This document shows positions 1-5,906 of a stretch of DNA of 8,624 nt, one piece after another. The stretch comes from a bacterium (GTDB taxonomy: Bacteria > Patescibacteriota > Saccharimonadia > Saccharimonadales > UBA4665), in the NCBI GenBank assembly GCA_029549845.1, contig JAKPIL010000182.1:1-8624 (forward strand). Direction: 5' to 3'. The notes beneath the pieces were generated by a model. The model ran no database searches. It was given only the letters and a program-made list of their open reading frames with translations, and was not told where the DNA came from. Each line of letters opens with the position of its first letter. Position 1 is the stretch's first letter. A program made the position numbers and the translations under genes.

Positions 1-111
1 CACAGGTGCACTACCCTTCCCTCATTTCTATATAAAGTATACCGCAAGCGCTACCTCGCTGCCCATTTCACTTTTACAACATAGCAGCTGGTTATTTTCA
101 TTTAATTGTGT

Positions 112-117
112 TTTAAT
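112..117 (+). promoter_or_regulatory. Probable extended -10 promoter for the 194-codon orphan gene
   Basis: The hexamer TTTAAT (112-117) is preceded by TGt at 109-111, giving an extended -10 element. Only 9 bases separate it from the ATG at 127, so the predicted transcription start (about 7-8 bases downstream of the hexamer) leaves a leader of 0-3 bases. No good -35 and no Shine-Dalgarno sequence are seen. The gene is therefore probably read from a leaderless or near-leaderless mRNA. Confidence 0.45.
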
Positions 118-126
118 GTTTAAAGC

Positions 127-711
127 ATGACAGTCCAGAACCAAGAAAATGAAACCCTTGTTCCTGGGAATATTCTCAGCTTCGATACTAGTACTGACTT
201 GGTGAATTTTGAAGACATCGTCGCGAGGCAAATAGCTCCGCGTATGACGCCGCTTCAGCAGGGATTGTGGGCTGCTCGTCTTCCGCTTACTGAACATATT
301 AGACCCGATAAATTCTATGGACGCTTGGCGACCATCACACTAGAGGTGATGGCAAACCCTTACGATAGGCTTGTTGATGCAAGAGAGCGTGGACTAAAGA
401 TGGGGCTGGGTTCGTTCAATAAAAGATTGATTCCTGAGCAAGATCTAACATATGGATTCATCTTCCGTGCCGAGGCATACAGCTCAGGTAAGGGCTGTGT
501 GGCAGAAGTAAATACAGAAATGTGGTATATGCCGAGTCGTCGAAATGGACGTACAAGAACCAACTACCACGAAGGTGGTGTAGTAATGCGGGTTATAGCG
601 AAACCGACGTTAAACAAGGATAGAATTGACGAGGCCAATCATAGCTCTCGCATGATAGCAATTCAGCTCACGCGTGATAGATTGGGCCGTATGACATTAA
701 ATCCTATGTGA
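127..711 (+). CDS. Hypothetical protein, 194 residues, family not recognised
   Basis: I do not recognise this protein. It has no signal peptide and no membrane segment, so it is likely cytoplasmic. The N-terminal 30 residues are polar and look disordered. A mixed alpha/beta body follows, with alternating hydrophobic stretches at about 67-76 (LATITLEVMA), 108-116 (TYGFIFRAEA) and 151-159 (VVMRVIAKP). The segment 135-147 is rich in basic residues (PSRRNGRTRTN) and could contact nucleic acid, but this is only inference. The ATG at 127 has no Shine-Dalgarno sequence but lies just after an extended -10 box. Its end converges on the YtxH-like gene with a 6-bp gap. It uses more A/T-ending codons (AGA, TTA, ATA) than the gat genes, which would fit a recently acquired or weakly selected gene. 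The open frame, promoter position and absence of a competing gene make it likely to be real. Confidence 0.7.
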   Translation: MTVQNQENETLVPGNILSFDTSTDLVNFEDIVARQIAPRMTPLQQGLWAARLPLTEHIRPDKFYGRLATITLEVMANPYDRLVDARERGLKMGLGSFNKRLIPEQDLTYGFIFRAEAYSSGKGCVAEVNTEMWYMPSRRNGRTRTNYHEGGVVMRVIAKPTLNKDRIDEANHSSRMIAIQLTRDRLGRMTLNPM

Positions 712-717
712 AACTAG

Positions 718-1134
718 CTATTTCTTCAGGTAAGTGCGGAGGTTTTCTATGGCTTTGGTGGCTTCGGCGACGGCTTTTTTGAGGTCTTTGTCTTCGGCTT
801 CGCCGTCGTGAAGGCTGCTGAGCACTTCGCGGGCTTTGTCTTTAGCTTTCTGGCCTTTTGCTACGGCTTCGTCAAGAGATTTCTGGCTTTTGCCACGGAG
901 TTCGCCAAACCTATCACCGGCTTCTGCGAGCACATCACCTAGTTCGGTATGTAGCTTCTTTAGCTCCTTTTCGGCAGCAGTGTATGTCTCTACGGCTTTG
1001 TCTTTGATGTCCTCGCGGGTTTCTTTGCCACTTTTAGGCGCTGTCAAAATGCCAGCTATGTACCCTGCTACTGCGCTTATGGCCGCTCCTATGGCAAGTT
1101 TCTTTGCTACATTTGGCTTATCGGTATCTGACAT
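718..1134 (-). CDS. YtxH-like small protein with N-terminal membrane/glycine-rich segment and helical tail
   Basis: This 138-residue protein has the YtxH-type N-terminus. A glycine/alanine-rich hydrophobic segment at about residues 13-31 (LAIGAAISAVAGYIAGILT) is followed directly by APKSGKETRED, which matches the APxSGxETR pattern of YtxH-family proteins. Residues 45-138 are almost entirely charged Lys/Glu/Ala helix and probably form an extended or coiled-coil rod. YtxH proteins are known as stress-linked small membrane proteins of unclear biochemical role. The start at 1134 is supported by AAAGGAG about 7 bases upstream, which lies within the last codons of the preceding gene. The stop of that gene is 2 bp away, so the two are almost certainly co-transcribed and translationally coupled. 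The family assignment is by eye and fairly secure; the function is not known. Confidence 0.8.
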   Translation of the reverse strand: MSDTDKPNVAKKLAIGAAISAVAGYIAGILTAPKSGKETREDIKDKAVETYTAAEKELKKLHTELGDVLAEAGDRFGELRGKSQKSLDEAVAKGQKAKDKAREVLSSLHDGEAEDKDLKKAVAEATKAIENLRTYLKK

Positions 1135-1136
1135 AT

Positions 1137-1388
1137 CTATCTCCTTTTACGCTTAGTTGCTGATGTTACGAAGTTCATAAGCAAACGAAGCAGCCCGGCG
1201 GCACCGGCATTCTTCGCAAATGTTTCGCCGATTTCTTCTACGCGGTCTACAATGGCGCCGCCCTTTGCCGCGACTTCTTGTAACGACCGTATGAGCTTGA
1301 GCGCTTGCACAGCGATGACAATGCTTAAGACAAGGAATATACCTAAGAAAACACTAAGGATGATAACGAGTATTTCAAATGCGTCCAT
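1137..1388 (-). CDS. Small single-pass membrane protein, YtxG/DUF948-like
   Basis: The protein has 83 residues. Residues 5-31 form one strong transmembrane helix (ILVIILSVFLGIFLVLSIVI within it). An amphipathic stretch with QEVAAKGGAIVDRVEEIGE follows at 37-55, then a basic tail ending KRKRR. A short N-terminal membrane anchor followed by a helix resembles DUF948 proteins such as YtxG. In Firmicutes ytxG is adjacent to ytxH, and here the next gene downstream is YtxH-like, so context supports the comparison. The resemblance is weak at the residue level and the protein is shorter than typical DUF948 members. No Shine-Dalgarno precedes the ATG; instead an extended -10 box ends 6 bases upstream, which predicts transcription starting at the A of the start codon. 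The role is unknown, plausibly in envelope organisation. Confidence 0.7.
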   Translation of the reverse strand: MDAFEILVIILSVFLGIFLVLSIVIAVQALKLIRSLQEVAAKGGAIVDRVEEIGETFAKNAGAAGLLRLLMNFVTSATKRKRR

Positions 1389-1394
1389 AGCACT

Positions 1395-1421
1395 ACTATA
1401 GCACTATTTGCCCATTGCCAA
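1395..1421 (-). promoter_or_regulatory. Probable leaderless promoter (TTGGCA ... TGC-TATAGT) for the YtxG/YtxH-like pair
   Basis: On the minus strand the hexamer TATAGT (1400-1395) is preceded by TGC (1403-1401), an extended -10. A -35-like TTGGCA (1421-1416) lies 15 bp further upstream. Exactly six bases separate the -10 from the ATG at 1388, so the predicted +1 is the A of the start codon. The whole element fits in the 44-bp gap after galU, so this gene pair can be transcribed separately from galU. Confidence 0.55.
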
Positions 1422-1432
1422 CAGGTATGCGC

Positions 1433-2335
1433 TTATGATTCTTTCAGCAGCTTCTCAACATGCTCGCGGAATGCCGGGCCAAGATCTTTGTGGCGCAAGG
1501 CAAACTCTACGACAGTCATTAGGTATTCTAGCTTGTCGCCGGTATCGTAGCGGCGGCTGTTTTCCATGACGCAGCCAAAAAAGTTGTGGCCGTCGGCAAG
1601 CATGGGCGCTACAAGGCTATTCACTACATAAAATTCATCACCCGCGGGCAAGTTCTTCAGCCCGCTTTCTATGTACTTGAGCACCGATGGCTCAAACAAG
1701 TAGCTGCTCACGTGGGCATAGTCTGACGGCGCTTTGTCCTTCCCAGGTTTCTCTATGCTTCCGGTTATTTTGAGGATACCGTCTTCTATTTCGTTGCCGG
1801 CGAATATGCCGTAGCGTTCAAATTCTTTCTCTGTTTTTACGCGCATACAGGTTGCAATGCTCCCGCCGAGGCGGTTGTACAAGTCGACCATCTGCGTGAA
1901 CGTGTTTGGCTCTGACACGACGAGGTCGTCGGCGTACACAAATATGAATGGTTCATCGCCGATGAGATGCGCGGCGTTCGCTATGGGCGTGGCATTGCCG
2001 TACGGGCCCTTCTGGCGCACATAAATAAAGTTCGCCATGTTGGCCAGGTCTTCCATTTCCTGGATGTAATGCGCTTTCTTAGGGCCGCCCGCGCGGATGT
2101 TTACGAGCAAGTCTTCGTTTGGCACGTCGAAGTGGTCTTCTATGGCGCGCTTGCTGCTGCTCCCCACGATGATGATGTCCTTCACGCCTGCCGCCACAAG
2201 GTCTTCAACGGCGTACTGGATGATGGGCTTGTCTATGAGCGGGAGCATTTCCTTGGGCATAGCCTTGGTCTGCGGCAAAAAGCGCGTTCCAAAACCCGCT
2301 GCTGCGATAACTGCTTTTGTGACCTTTTGTGCCAT
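1433..2335 (-). CDS. galU: UTP--glucose-1-phosphate uridylyltransferase
   Basis: GalU makes UDP-glucose from UTP and glucose-1-phosphate, the sugar donor for cell-surface glycans; it is a cytoplasmic enzyme. The 300-residue length is normal for bacterial GalU. The nucleotide-binding signature AAGFGTRFLP is at residues 12-21, followed by TKAMPKEMLPLIDKPIIQY at 23-41. The acidic metal-site region FVYADDLV lies near 132-139, after the substrate-loop segment KGPYGNATP. Later conserved blocks are SIEKPGKDKAPSDYA and, near the C-terminus, RRYDTGDKLEYL, corresponding to the RYDxGxKxGY motif of the family. GGAGG with a 5-base spacer fixes the start at 2335, and a consensus -10 lies further upstream. 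It follows gatB by 28 bp. Other sugar nucleotidyltransferases are possible relatives, but the motif set favours GalU. Confidence 0.92.
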   Translation of the reverse strand: MAQKVTKAVIAAAGFGTRFLPQTKAMPKEMLPLIDKPIIQYAVEDLVAAGVKDIIIVGSSSKRAIEDHFDVPNEDLLVNIRAGGPKKAHYIQEMEDLANMANFIYVRQKGPYGNATPIANAAHLIGDEPFIFVYADDLVVSEPNTFTQMVDLYNRLGGSIATCMRVKTEKEFERYGIFAGNEIEDGILKITGSIEKPGKDKAPSDYAHVSSYLFEPSVLKYIESGLKNLPAGDEFYVVNSLVAPMLADGHNFFGCVMENSRRYDTGDKLEYLMTVVEFALRHKDLGPAFREHVEKLLKES

Positions 2336-2340
2336 TGGTG

Positions 2341-2345
2341 CCTCC
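2341..2345 (-). promoter_or_regulatory. Strong Shine-Dalgarno of galU
   Basis: GGAGG on the minus strand lies 5 bases before the ATG at 2335. It fixes the galU start and contrasts with several other genes here that have no Shine-Dalgarno sequence. Confidence 0.8.
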
Positions 2346-2362
2346 GCGTTTAGATACGTTCT

Positions 2363-2368
2363 ATTATA
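2363..2368 (-). promoter_or_regulatory. Consensus -10 box (TATAAT) for galU overlapping the gatB stop codon
   Basis: The last codon and stop of gatB (ATA TAA) plus the next T spell TATAAT exactly. A start about 7 bases downstream gives a leader of roughly 20 bases containing the galU Shine-Dalgarno. No convincing -35 is seen at 16-18 bp spacing. This suggests galU can be transcribed independently of gatCAB, although read-through from gatB is also likely. Confidence 0.5.
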
Positions 2369-3824
2369 TACCCAATTGCTTTTTTATAAGCTTCGTTGCG
2401 AGCGCGGGGTTTGCCTTGCCCTGCGACTGCTTCATAACCTGACCCACGAGGAAGCCGATGGCTTTCATCTCACCGTTCTGGACATCGCCCGCGGCTTTGG
2501 GGTTTTCGGCGAGTACGGCGGCCACAATTTCGGCAATGGCGCCCTCGTCACTTACCTGCAGAAGGTTCTTGGTTTCTGCAATTGCCTCGGGCGATTCACC
2601 TGTTTTGAGCATGCTGTCCAGGACTTCTTTTGCAGCCGTTGAGCTTAGTTTGTTTTCTGCCACCATATGGCTGAGCGCAATCAGGTTTTTCACCTGGGAT
2701 GCGGTATTTACCTCTGTGGGCTCAACTTCATGTGCTGCGGTCTCATCATCTTCCTGCGGTCGTAGCAGCCAAAATGCAACGCGTTTGGCGGTGTCTGGTC
2801 CGGCATCGTCGTACACCATGCCCACGAGTTTTGCGGCACCCGGGTCGGCTATGACATCTTCTACCGTTTTGGCATCGAGTCCCATGGCGCTGAACTTTGT
2901 TCGGTAGGCATCGGGTAGTTCGGGCATGGCCGCGGCGACATCGGCCACGTATTCGTCGCTGAGAACCACGGGCGGGAGGTCTGGGTCAGGCATATAGCGG
3001 TATTCGTAGCTGTCTTCTTTGCTGCGTTGGCTAAAGGTTTTCTGCCCGGCGTCGTCCCAGCCGCGCGTTTCCTGTACTATCCGTTCGCCTTGTTCGAGCA
3101 AGCCAATTTGCCGCTCCACTTCGTATTCGGCGGCGCGCTCAACACTGCGGAAGCTATTGAGGTTTTTGGTTTCGGTACGTTTGCCGAGCTCACTTGTTTT
3201 GCTCACACTCACGTTTACGTCGAACCGCATGTTGCCGTAGTACAGGTTTGCGTCGCTCACATCGGCGTACCGCATGCGCAGGTAGAGTTCGCGGGCATAC
3301 CCTTTGGCCTCTGCGGGGCTGTGGATGTCTGCTTCGGACACAATCTCGAGCAGGGGCGTTCCGGCGCGGTTAAGATCTACCAGGCTGTAGTCGGTGCCGA
3401 CTGGGTGGGTAGACTTACCCGCATCTGCCTCTATGTGGGCTTCATGTATGCGGACTGTCTTGGGCTCGCCGTCTAAGGTAAATGTGACCTCGCCGTCTTT
3501 GATGATAGGGTCATAAAACTGCGTAATCTGGTACCCAAGTGGCAAGTCTGGGTAAAAATAATGCTTGCGGTCAAATTTACTAAACCGCTGCGGTTCGGTA
3601 CCAAGTGCAAAGGCGGCACGACTGGCAAGTTCTACAGCTTTTTCATTTAGCACCGGAAGCGCGCCGGGCAGCCCAAAGTCTATGTGATTCACAAGTGTAT
3701 TGGGCGCTGCCTCGCGGGCGTCATTATCTGCACCACTAAAAAGCTTAGTCTTTGTTTTGAGCTGCACATGGCATTCTATGCCGATGGTGACGGTGTACTG
3801 GCGCCGGATATCTTCTGAAATCAT
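2364..3824 (-). CDS. gatB: Asp/Glu-tRNA(Asn/Gln) amidotransferase subunit B
   Basis: GatB binds the mischarged tRNA and activates the Glu (or Asp) carboxylate with ATP; ammonia released by GatA then forms Gln-tRNA(Gln) or Asn-tRNA(Asn). The 486-residue length is normal. The N-terminal signature TIGIECHVQLKTKTKLFS (about 13-30) contains the conserved acidic and His residues of the metal/ATP site. It is followed by the block KFDRKHYFYPDLPLGYQITQ and by NRAGTPLLEIVSEADIHSPAEA. The C-terminal third is the helical plus YqeY-like tail that contacts tRNA, ending GQVMKQSQGKANPALATKLIKKQL. The usual GSxRCDANxSV block reads GNMRFDVNVSV here. AAAGG about 9 bases upstream supports the start at 3824. A 133-bp gap with a heptad-repeat hairpin separates it from the preceding HEPN-like gene. 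Confidence 0.96.
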   Translation of the reverse strand: MISEDIRRQYTVTIGIECHVQLKTKTKLFSGADNDAREAAPNTLVNHIDFGLPGALPVLNEKAVELASRAAFALGTEPQRFSKFDRKHYFYPDLPLGYQITQFYDPIIKDGEVTFTLDGEPKTVRIHEAHIEADAGKSTHPVGTDYSLVDLNRAGTPLLEIVSEADIHSPAEAKGYARELYLRMRYADVSDANLYYGNMRFDVNVSVSKTSELGKRTETKNLNSFRSVERAAEYEVERQIGLLEQGERIVQETRGWDDAGQKTFSQRSKEDSYEYRYMPDPDLPPVVLSDEYVADVAAAMPELPDAYRTKFSAMGLDAKTVEDVIADPGAAKLVGMVYDDAGPDTAKRVAFWLLRPQEDDETAAHEVEPTEVNTASQVKNLIALSHMVAENKLSSTAAKEVLDSMLKTGESPEAIAETKNLLQVSDEGAIAEIVAAVLAENPKAAGDVQNGEMKAIGFLVGQVMKQSQGKANPALATKLIKKQLGI

Positions 3825-3850
3825 AGAGCATACCCTTTCAGGAATTCAGA

Positions 3851-3955
3851 GTTTCGGTTTTCGGTTTTCGGTTTTCTATATATTATCAGTTTACCGTTTT
3901 CAGTGAGAAAGCAAGAAACACACCGTGAACAGTGAACCGAAAACAGTAAACTGTT
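3851..3955. repeat. Heptanucleotide (period 7) repeat block with long hairpin, between the HEPN-like gene and gatB
   Basis: Three copies of nTTTCGG (3851-3871; the first reads GTTTCGG) start a run of 7-mers in phase. After TTTTCTA and TATATTA come TCAGTTT, ACCGTTT and TCAGTGA up to 3906. A mirrored set (AACAGTG, AACCGAA, AACAGTA) lies at 3928-3948. The segments 3887-3904 and 3936-3953 are near-perfect inverted repeats. On the minus-strand transcript, which is the sense of the operon, they can form 18 continuous base pairs including two G-U pairs, around a loop of about 31 bases. The stem begins 4 bases after the stop of the upstream gene. There is no U-tract, so it is not a typical intrinsic terminator. 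Confidence 0.75.
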
Positions 3956-3957
3956 TC

Positions 3958-4377
3958 TCATAGTGCTCCCAGATCTTTCAGCGCTGCCTTTATACCCAGC
4001 AGCGCGTCTTTGACATCTCGCTCTTTGAGCTTGATGTCGTTTTCGTGGACGAGCTTGTTGCGCAGTTTGTGGCCGTACCAGACATCGTCGTTGTATTTTA
4101 TTTCACGCTGGGCGGCAACCAGGCGTTCACCCATGGTTTTGCCCTTGTAGCGACTGTCCTTGAGCGCTCTGTCGAGCAGCTTGTCGGCATTTATGATAGC
4201 CAGTGGCCATGTCGCAGTATCTTTTAGGAGGTGCTGTAGTTCTTTCCATTTTTTCTCGTAGTACGCTTTGTTGAGCGAACGGCCACGCCTAGAAAGTACC
4301 GCGGCGAGCCCTACCAGTAGCAATATAACAACCGCGGATCCCACGGCGAGGTACGTGGAATTCATGCTATCAACCAT
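3958..4377 (-). CDS. Membrane-anchored HEPN-like domain protein
   Basis: The protein has 139 residues. Residues 9-28 are one transmembrane helix (YLAVGSAVVILLLVGLAAVL), followed by basic RRGR, which suggests a cytoplasmic C-terminal domain. The soluble part starts with YYEKKWKELQHLL and has helices at 57-72 (WPLAIINADKLLDRAL) and 81-93, then DDVWYGHKLRNKLVHE at 97-112. R106-N107-x3-H111 fits the R-x4-6-H active-site motif of HEPN domains, many of which are RNases in toxin and defence systems, though some are non-catalytic. The fold assignment is inferred from this motif and the helical pattern. Its ATG overlaps the gatA stop by 8 bp (ATGGTTGA), and GAGGAGG sits 9 bases upstream within gatA, so coupled translation is expected. 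An internal ATG at codon 5 is too far from that site. The role in the gat operon is unknown. Confidence 0.8.
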   Translation of the reverse strand: MVDSMNSTYLAVGSAVVILLLVGLAAVLSRRGRSLNKAYYEKKWKELQHLLKDTATWPLAIINADKLLDRALKDSRYKGKTMGERLVAAQREIKYNDDVWYGHKLRNKLVHENDIKLKERDVKDALLGIKAALKDLGAL

Positions 4378-5809
4378 GGCTCACAACCTCCTCGGCTGCG
4401 GCGGCAAACTCTAGCAGTTCGCGGTCACGGCGCTGAGCGGCAATAACCTGCAGCCCAATGGGCATGCTGGTCTGGCTGCTTGGGGTAATTGGCAGGCTTA
4501 TAGCCGGGACACCTACCAGCGCGGGCGCCACAGTCATCATGTCTACCAGGTACATTTTGAGCGGATCATCGGCGTTTTCACCGATTTTGAACGCTGCGTT
4601 CGGCGCCACTGGGCCAATGAGGAAATCGTAGCGTTCGAGTACGTCGTTAAACTCATTGATAAGCTTTGTGCGTACGGTTTGCGCCTGTTTGTAGTAGGCG
4701 TCGTAGTACCCGCTGCTGAGCACGTAGGTGCCTATCATAATGCGTCTTTTTGCTTCGCGGCCAAAGCCTTTTGCGCGCGACAAGGTGTAGCTTTCGAACA
4801 AGTCTTTACCAGACTGCTCACTAAACTGATAGCGCTGGCCATCGTGACGCGCCAGGTTGCTACTGACTTCAGCCGGAATAAGTATGTAGTACACGGCCAG
4901 TGACAACGGCAGACTGGGAATGCTGACTTCCTCAACCACTGCACCGGCGGCTTTGAAATCGGCAATTGCTTTCTCGACCGATTCGCGCACATCATCATCG
5001 AGACCTTCGCCCATCCATTCTTTTATAACGCCAATCCTGGCGGTCGGTAGCTGGTACGCAGCAGCCGGTAGCTGATAGCCTGCTGGGTCGCGGCCTATGG
5101 TGGTACTGTCTAGCTCGTCCTTGCCAGCGTACACATCAAACACATACGCCAGGTCTTCCACCGTCATAGCCAGCGGGCCAATTGTGTCCGTGCTGCTCGC
5201 CATAGCAACTACGCCGCTCCGTGAGGTCAGCCCGTACGTAGGGCGCAGACCCACGCAGCCGACATAACTCGCTGGCTGACGGATGGATCCACCCGTGTCG
5301 GTACCGATGGCAAACGGTGCCATTTCCAGCACAACTGCCGCAGCTGGGCCACCCGATGAACCACCCGGAACGCGCGTTTTATCGTGCGGGTTTTTGGTCA
5401 CGAAGAAATCGGAGTTTTCGGTGCTAGCGCCGTGACCAAAGGCGTCTTGGTTGGCCTTGGCGACGCAAATTGCGCCCTCGGCCTCAAGCCGGTTGATGAC
5501 CGTAGACTGGTATGGCGGTACAAAGCCTTTGAGGATGTTGCTGGCCGCGGTAGCCTCCACACCCATCACAAGCAAATTGTCTTTCGCTATGAACGGCACA
5601 CCGGCTAAGCGCCCGGCGTTTACCCCATTTGCCACTTTCTCATCTATAGATTTCGCCTGGGACCGCGCCGCATCGGCGAGCGTGGATATGATGGCCTGGT
5701 AGTCTTTGTGCTCTTCTATGGCGGCAAGCGCCTGCTCTACGAGGTCAATTGCCTTCACGCGCCCAGCGTTCACGTCATCGGCAATGGTGGCGATGGGAGC
5801 CCAGCTCAT
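4370..5809 (-). CDS. gatA: Asp/Glu-tRNA(Asn/Gln) amidotransferase subunit A
   Basis: GatA is the glutaminase of the complex: it hydrolyses glutamine and passes ammonia through a channel to GatB. The protein has 479 residues, the normal length. It belongs to the amidase-signature family with a Ser-cisSer-Lys triad, seen here as K76 (in VPFIAKDN), S151 (in PGGSSGG) and S175 (in DTGGSIRQPA). Each is offset by 3 from the Staphylococcus aureus positions as I recall them. The substrate-site block GLRPTYGLTSRSGVVAMASSTDTIGP follows. One small oddity is GGSSGGPAAAV, where most members have GGSSGGSAAAV. AGGAG (5822-5818) with an 8-base spacer supports the ATG at 5809. The stop TGA is followed in frame by TAG. 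gatA follows gatC after a 97-bp gap filled by a heptad repeat. Confidence 0.97.
   Translation of the reverse strand: MSWAPIATIADDVNAGRVKAIDLVEQALAAIEEHKDYQAIISTLADAARSQAKSIDEKVANGVNAGRLAGVPFIAKDNLLVMGVEATAASNILKGFVPPYQSTVINRLEAEGAICVAKANQDAFGHGASTENSDFFVTKNPHDKTRVPGGSSGGPAAAVVLEMAPFAIGTDTGGSIRQPASYVGCVGLRPTYGLTSRSGVVAMASSTDTIGPLAMTVEDLAYVFDVYAGKDELDSTTIGRDPAGYQLPAAAYQLPTARIGVIKEWMGEGLDDDVRESVEKAIADFKAAGAVVEEVSIPSLPLSLAVYYILIPAEVSSNLARHDGQRYQFSEQSGKDLFESYTLSRAKGFGREAKRRIMIGTYVLSSGYYDAYYKQAQTVRTKLINEFNDVLERYDFLIGPVAPNAAFKIGENADDPLKMYLVDMMTVAPALVGVPAISLPITPSSQTSMPIGLQVIAAQRRDRELLEFAAAAEEVVSHG
4387..4393 (-). promoter_or_regulatory. Shine-Dalgarno inside gatA that sets the start of the HEPN-like gene
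   Basis: GAGGAGG on the minus strand lies 9 bases before the ATG at 4377 and within the last codons of gatA. It supports the first ATG over the one at codon 5 and implies translational coupling to gatA. Confidence 0.7.
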
Positions 5810-5824
5810 GCGTTAGGCTCCTGG

Positions 5825-5906
5825 AGTATGAGGTATGAAGTATGAAGTATGGGGGAAAAGCAGGTTGTTTCATGCTTCATGCTTCGTGCTTCGTGCTTCA
5901 TACCCC
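5825..5906. repeat. Heptanucleotide repeat inverted block between gatC and gatA
   Basis: The left arm is four 7-mers of the type (A/G)GTATG(A/G) at 5825-5852. The right arm is four 7-mers TGCTTC(A/G) at 5873-5900, followed by TACCCCT. A 20-base centre (5853-5872) separates the arms. The arms are complementary, with the variable positions forming G-U pairs in the plus-strand reading (AGUAUG against CGUGCU). Pairing is poorer on the minus strand, which is the operon sense. The block starts immediately after the gatC stop (TGA, 5909-5907) and ends just before the gatA Shine-Dalgarno (5822-5818). Confidence 0.8.

Noticed and set aside
36..41. Minus-strand TATACT near the left edge as a divergent promoter
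   Set aside because: The only nearby minus-strand ATG (25) runs into a stop after four codons, and the window ends too soon to see a gene.
28..297. Minus-strand open frame of 89 codons over the start of the first orphan gene
   Set aside because: It overlaps the better-supported plus-strand gene, has no promoter or Shine-Dalgarno placed for it and no recognisable protein features.
1967..2642. Plus-strand open frames across galU and gatB
   Set aside because: They are antisense shadows of strongly conserved genes; their translations have no family features.
3877..3887. A/T-rich GATAAT-like -10 box for gatB inside the heptad block
   Set aside because: It matches 5 of 6 consensus bases but the area is low complexity, no -35 is visible and the gene is well placed for co-transcription with gatA.
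3851..3955. Heptad hairpin before gatB read as an intrinsic terminator
   Set aside because: The stem is A/T-rich, the loop is about 31 bases and no U-tract follows; an operon break here is not supported by sequence alone.
4370..4377. Possible UGA recoding, tested at the gatA end
   Set aside because: Several genes end with UGA at the expected family length (gatA, gatC), so UGA is read as stop.
3851..5906. Heptad blocks as a CRISPR array
   Set aside because: Units are 7 bases, degenerate, contiguous and inverted, with no spacers of constant length.
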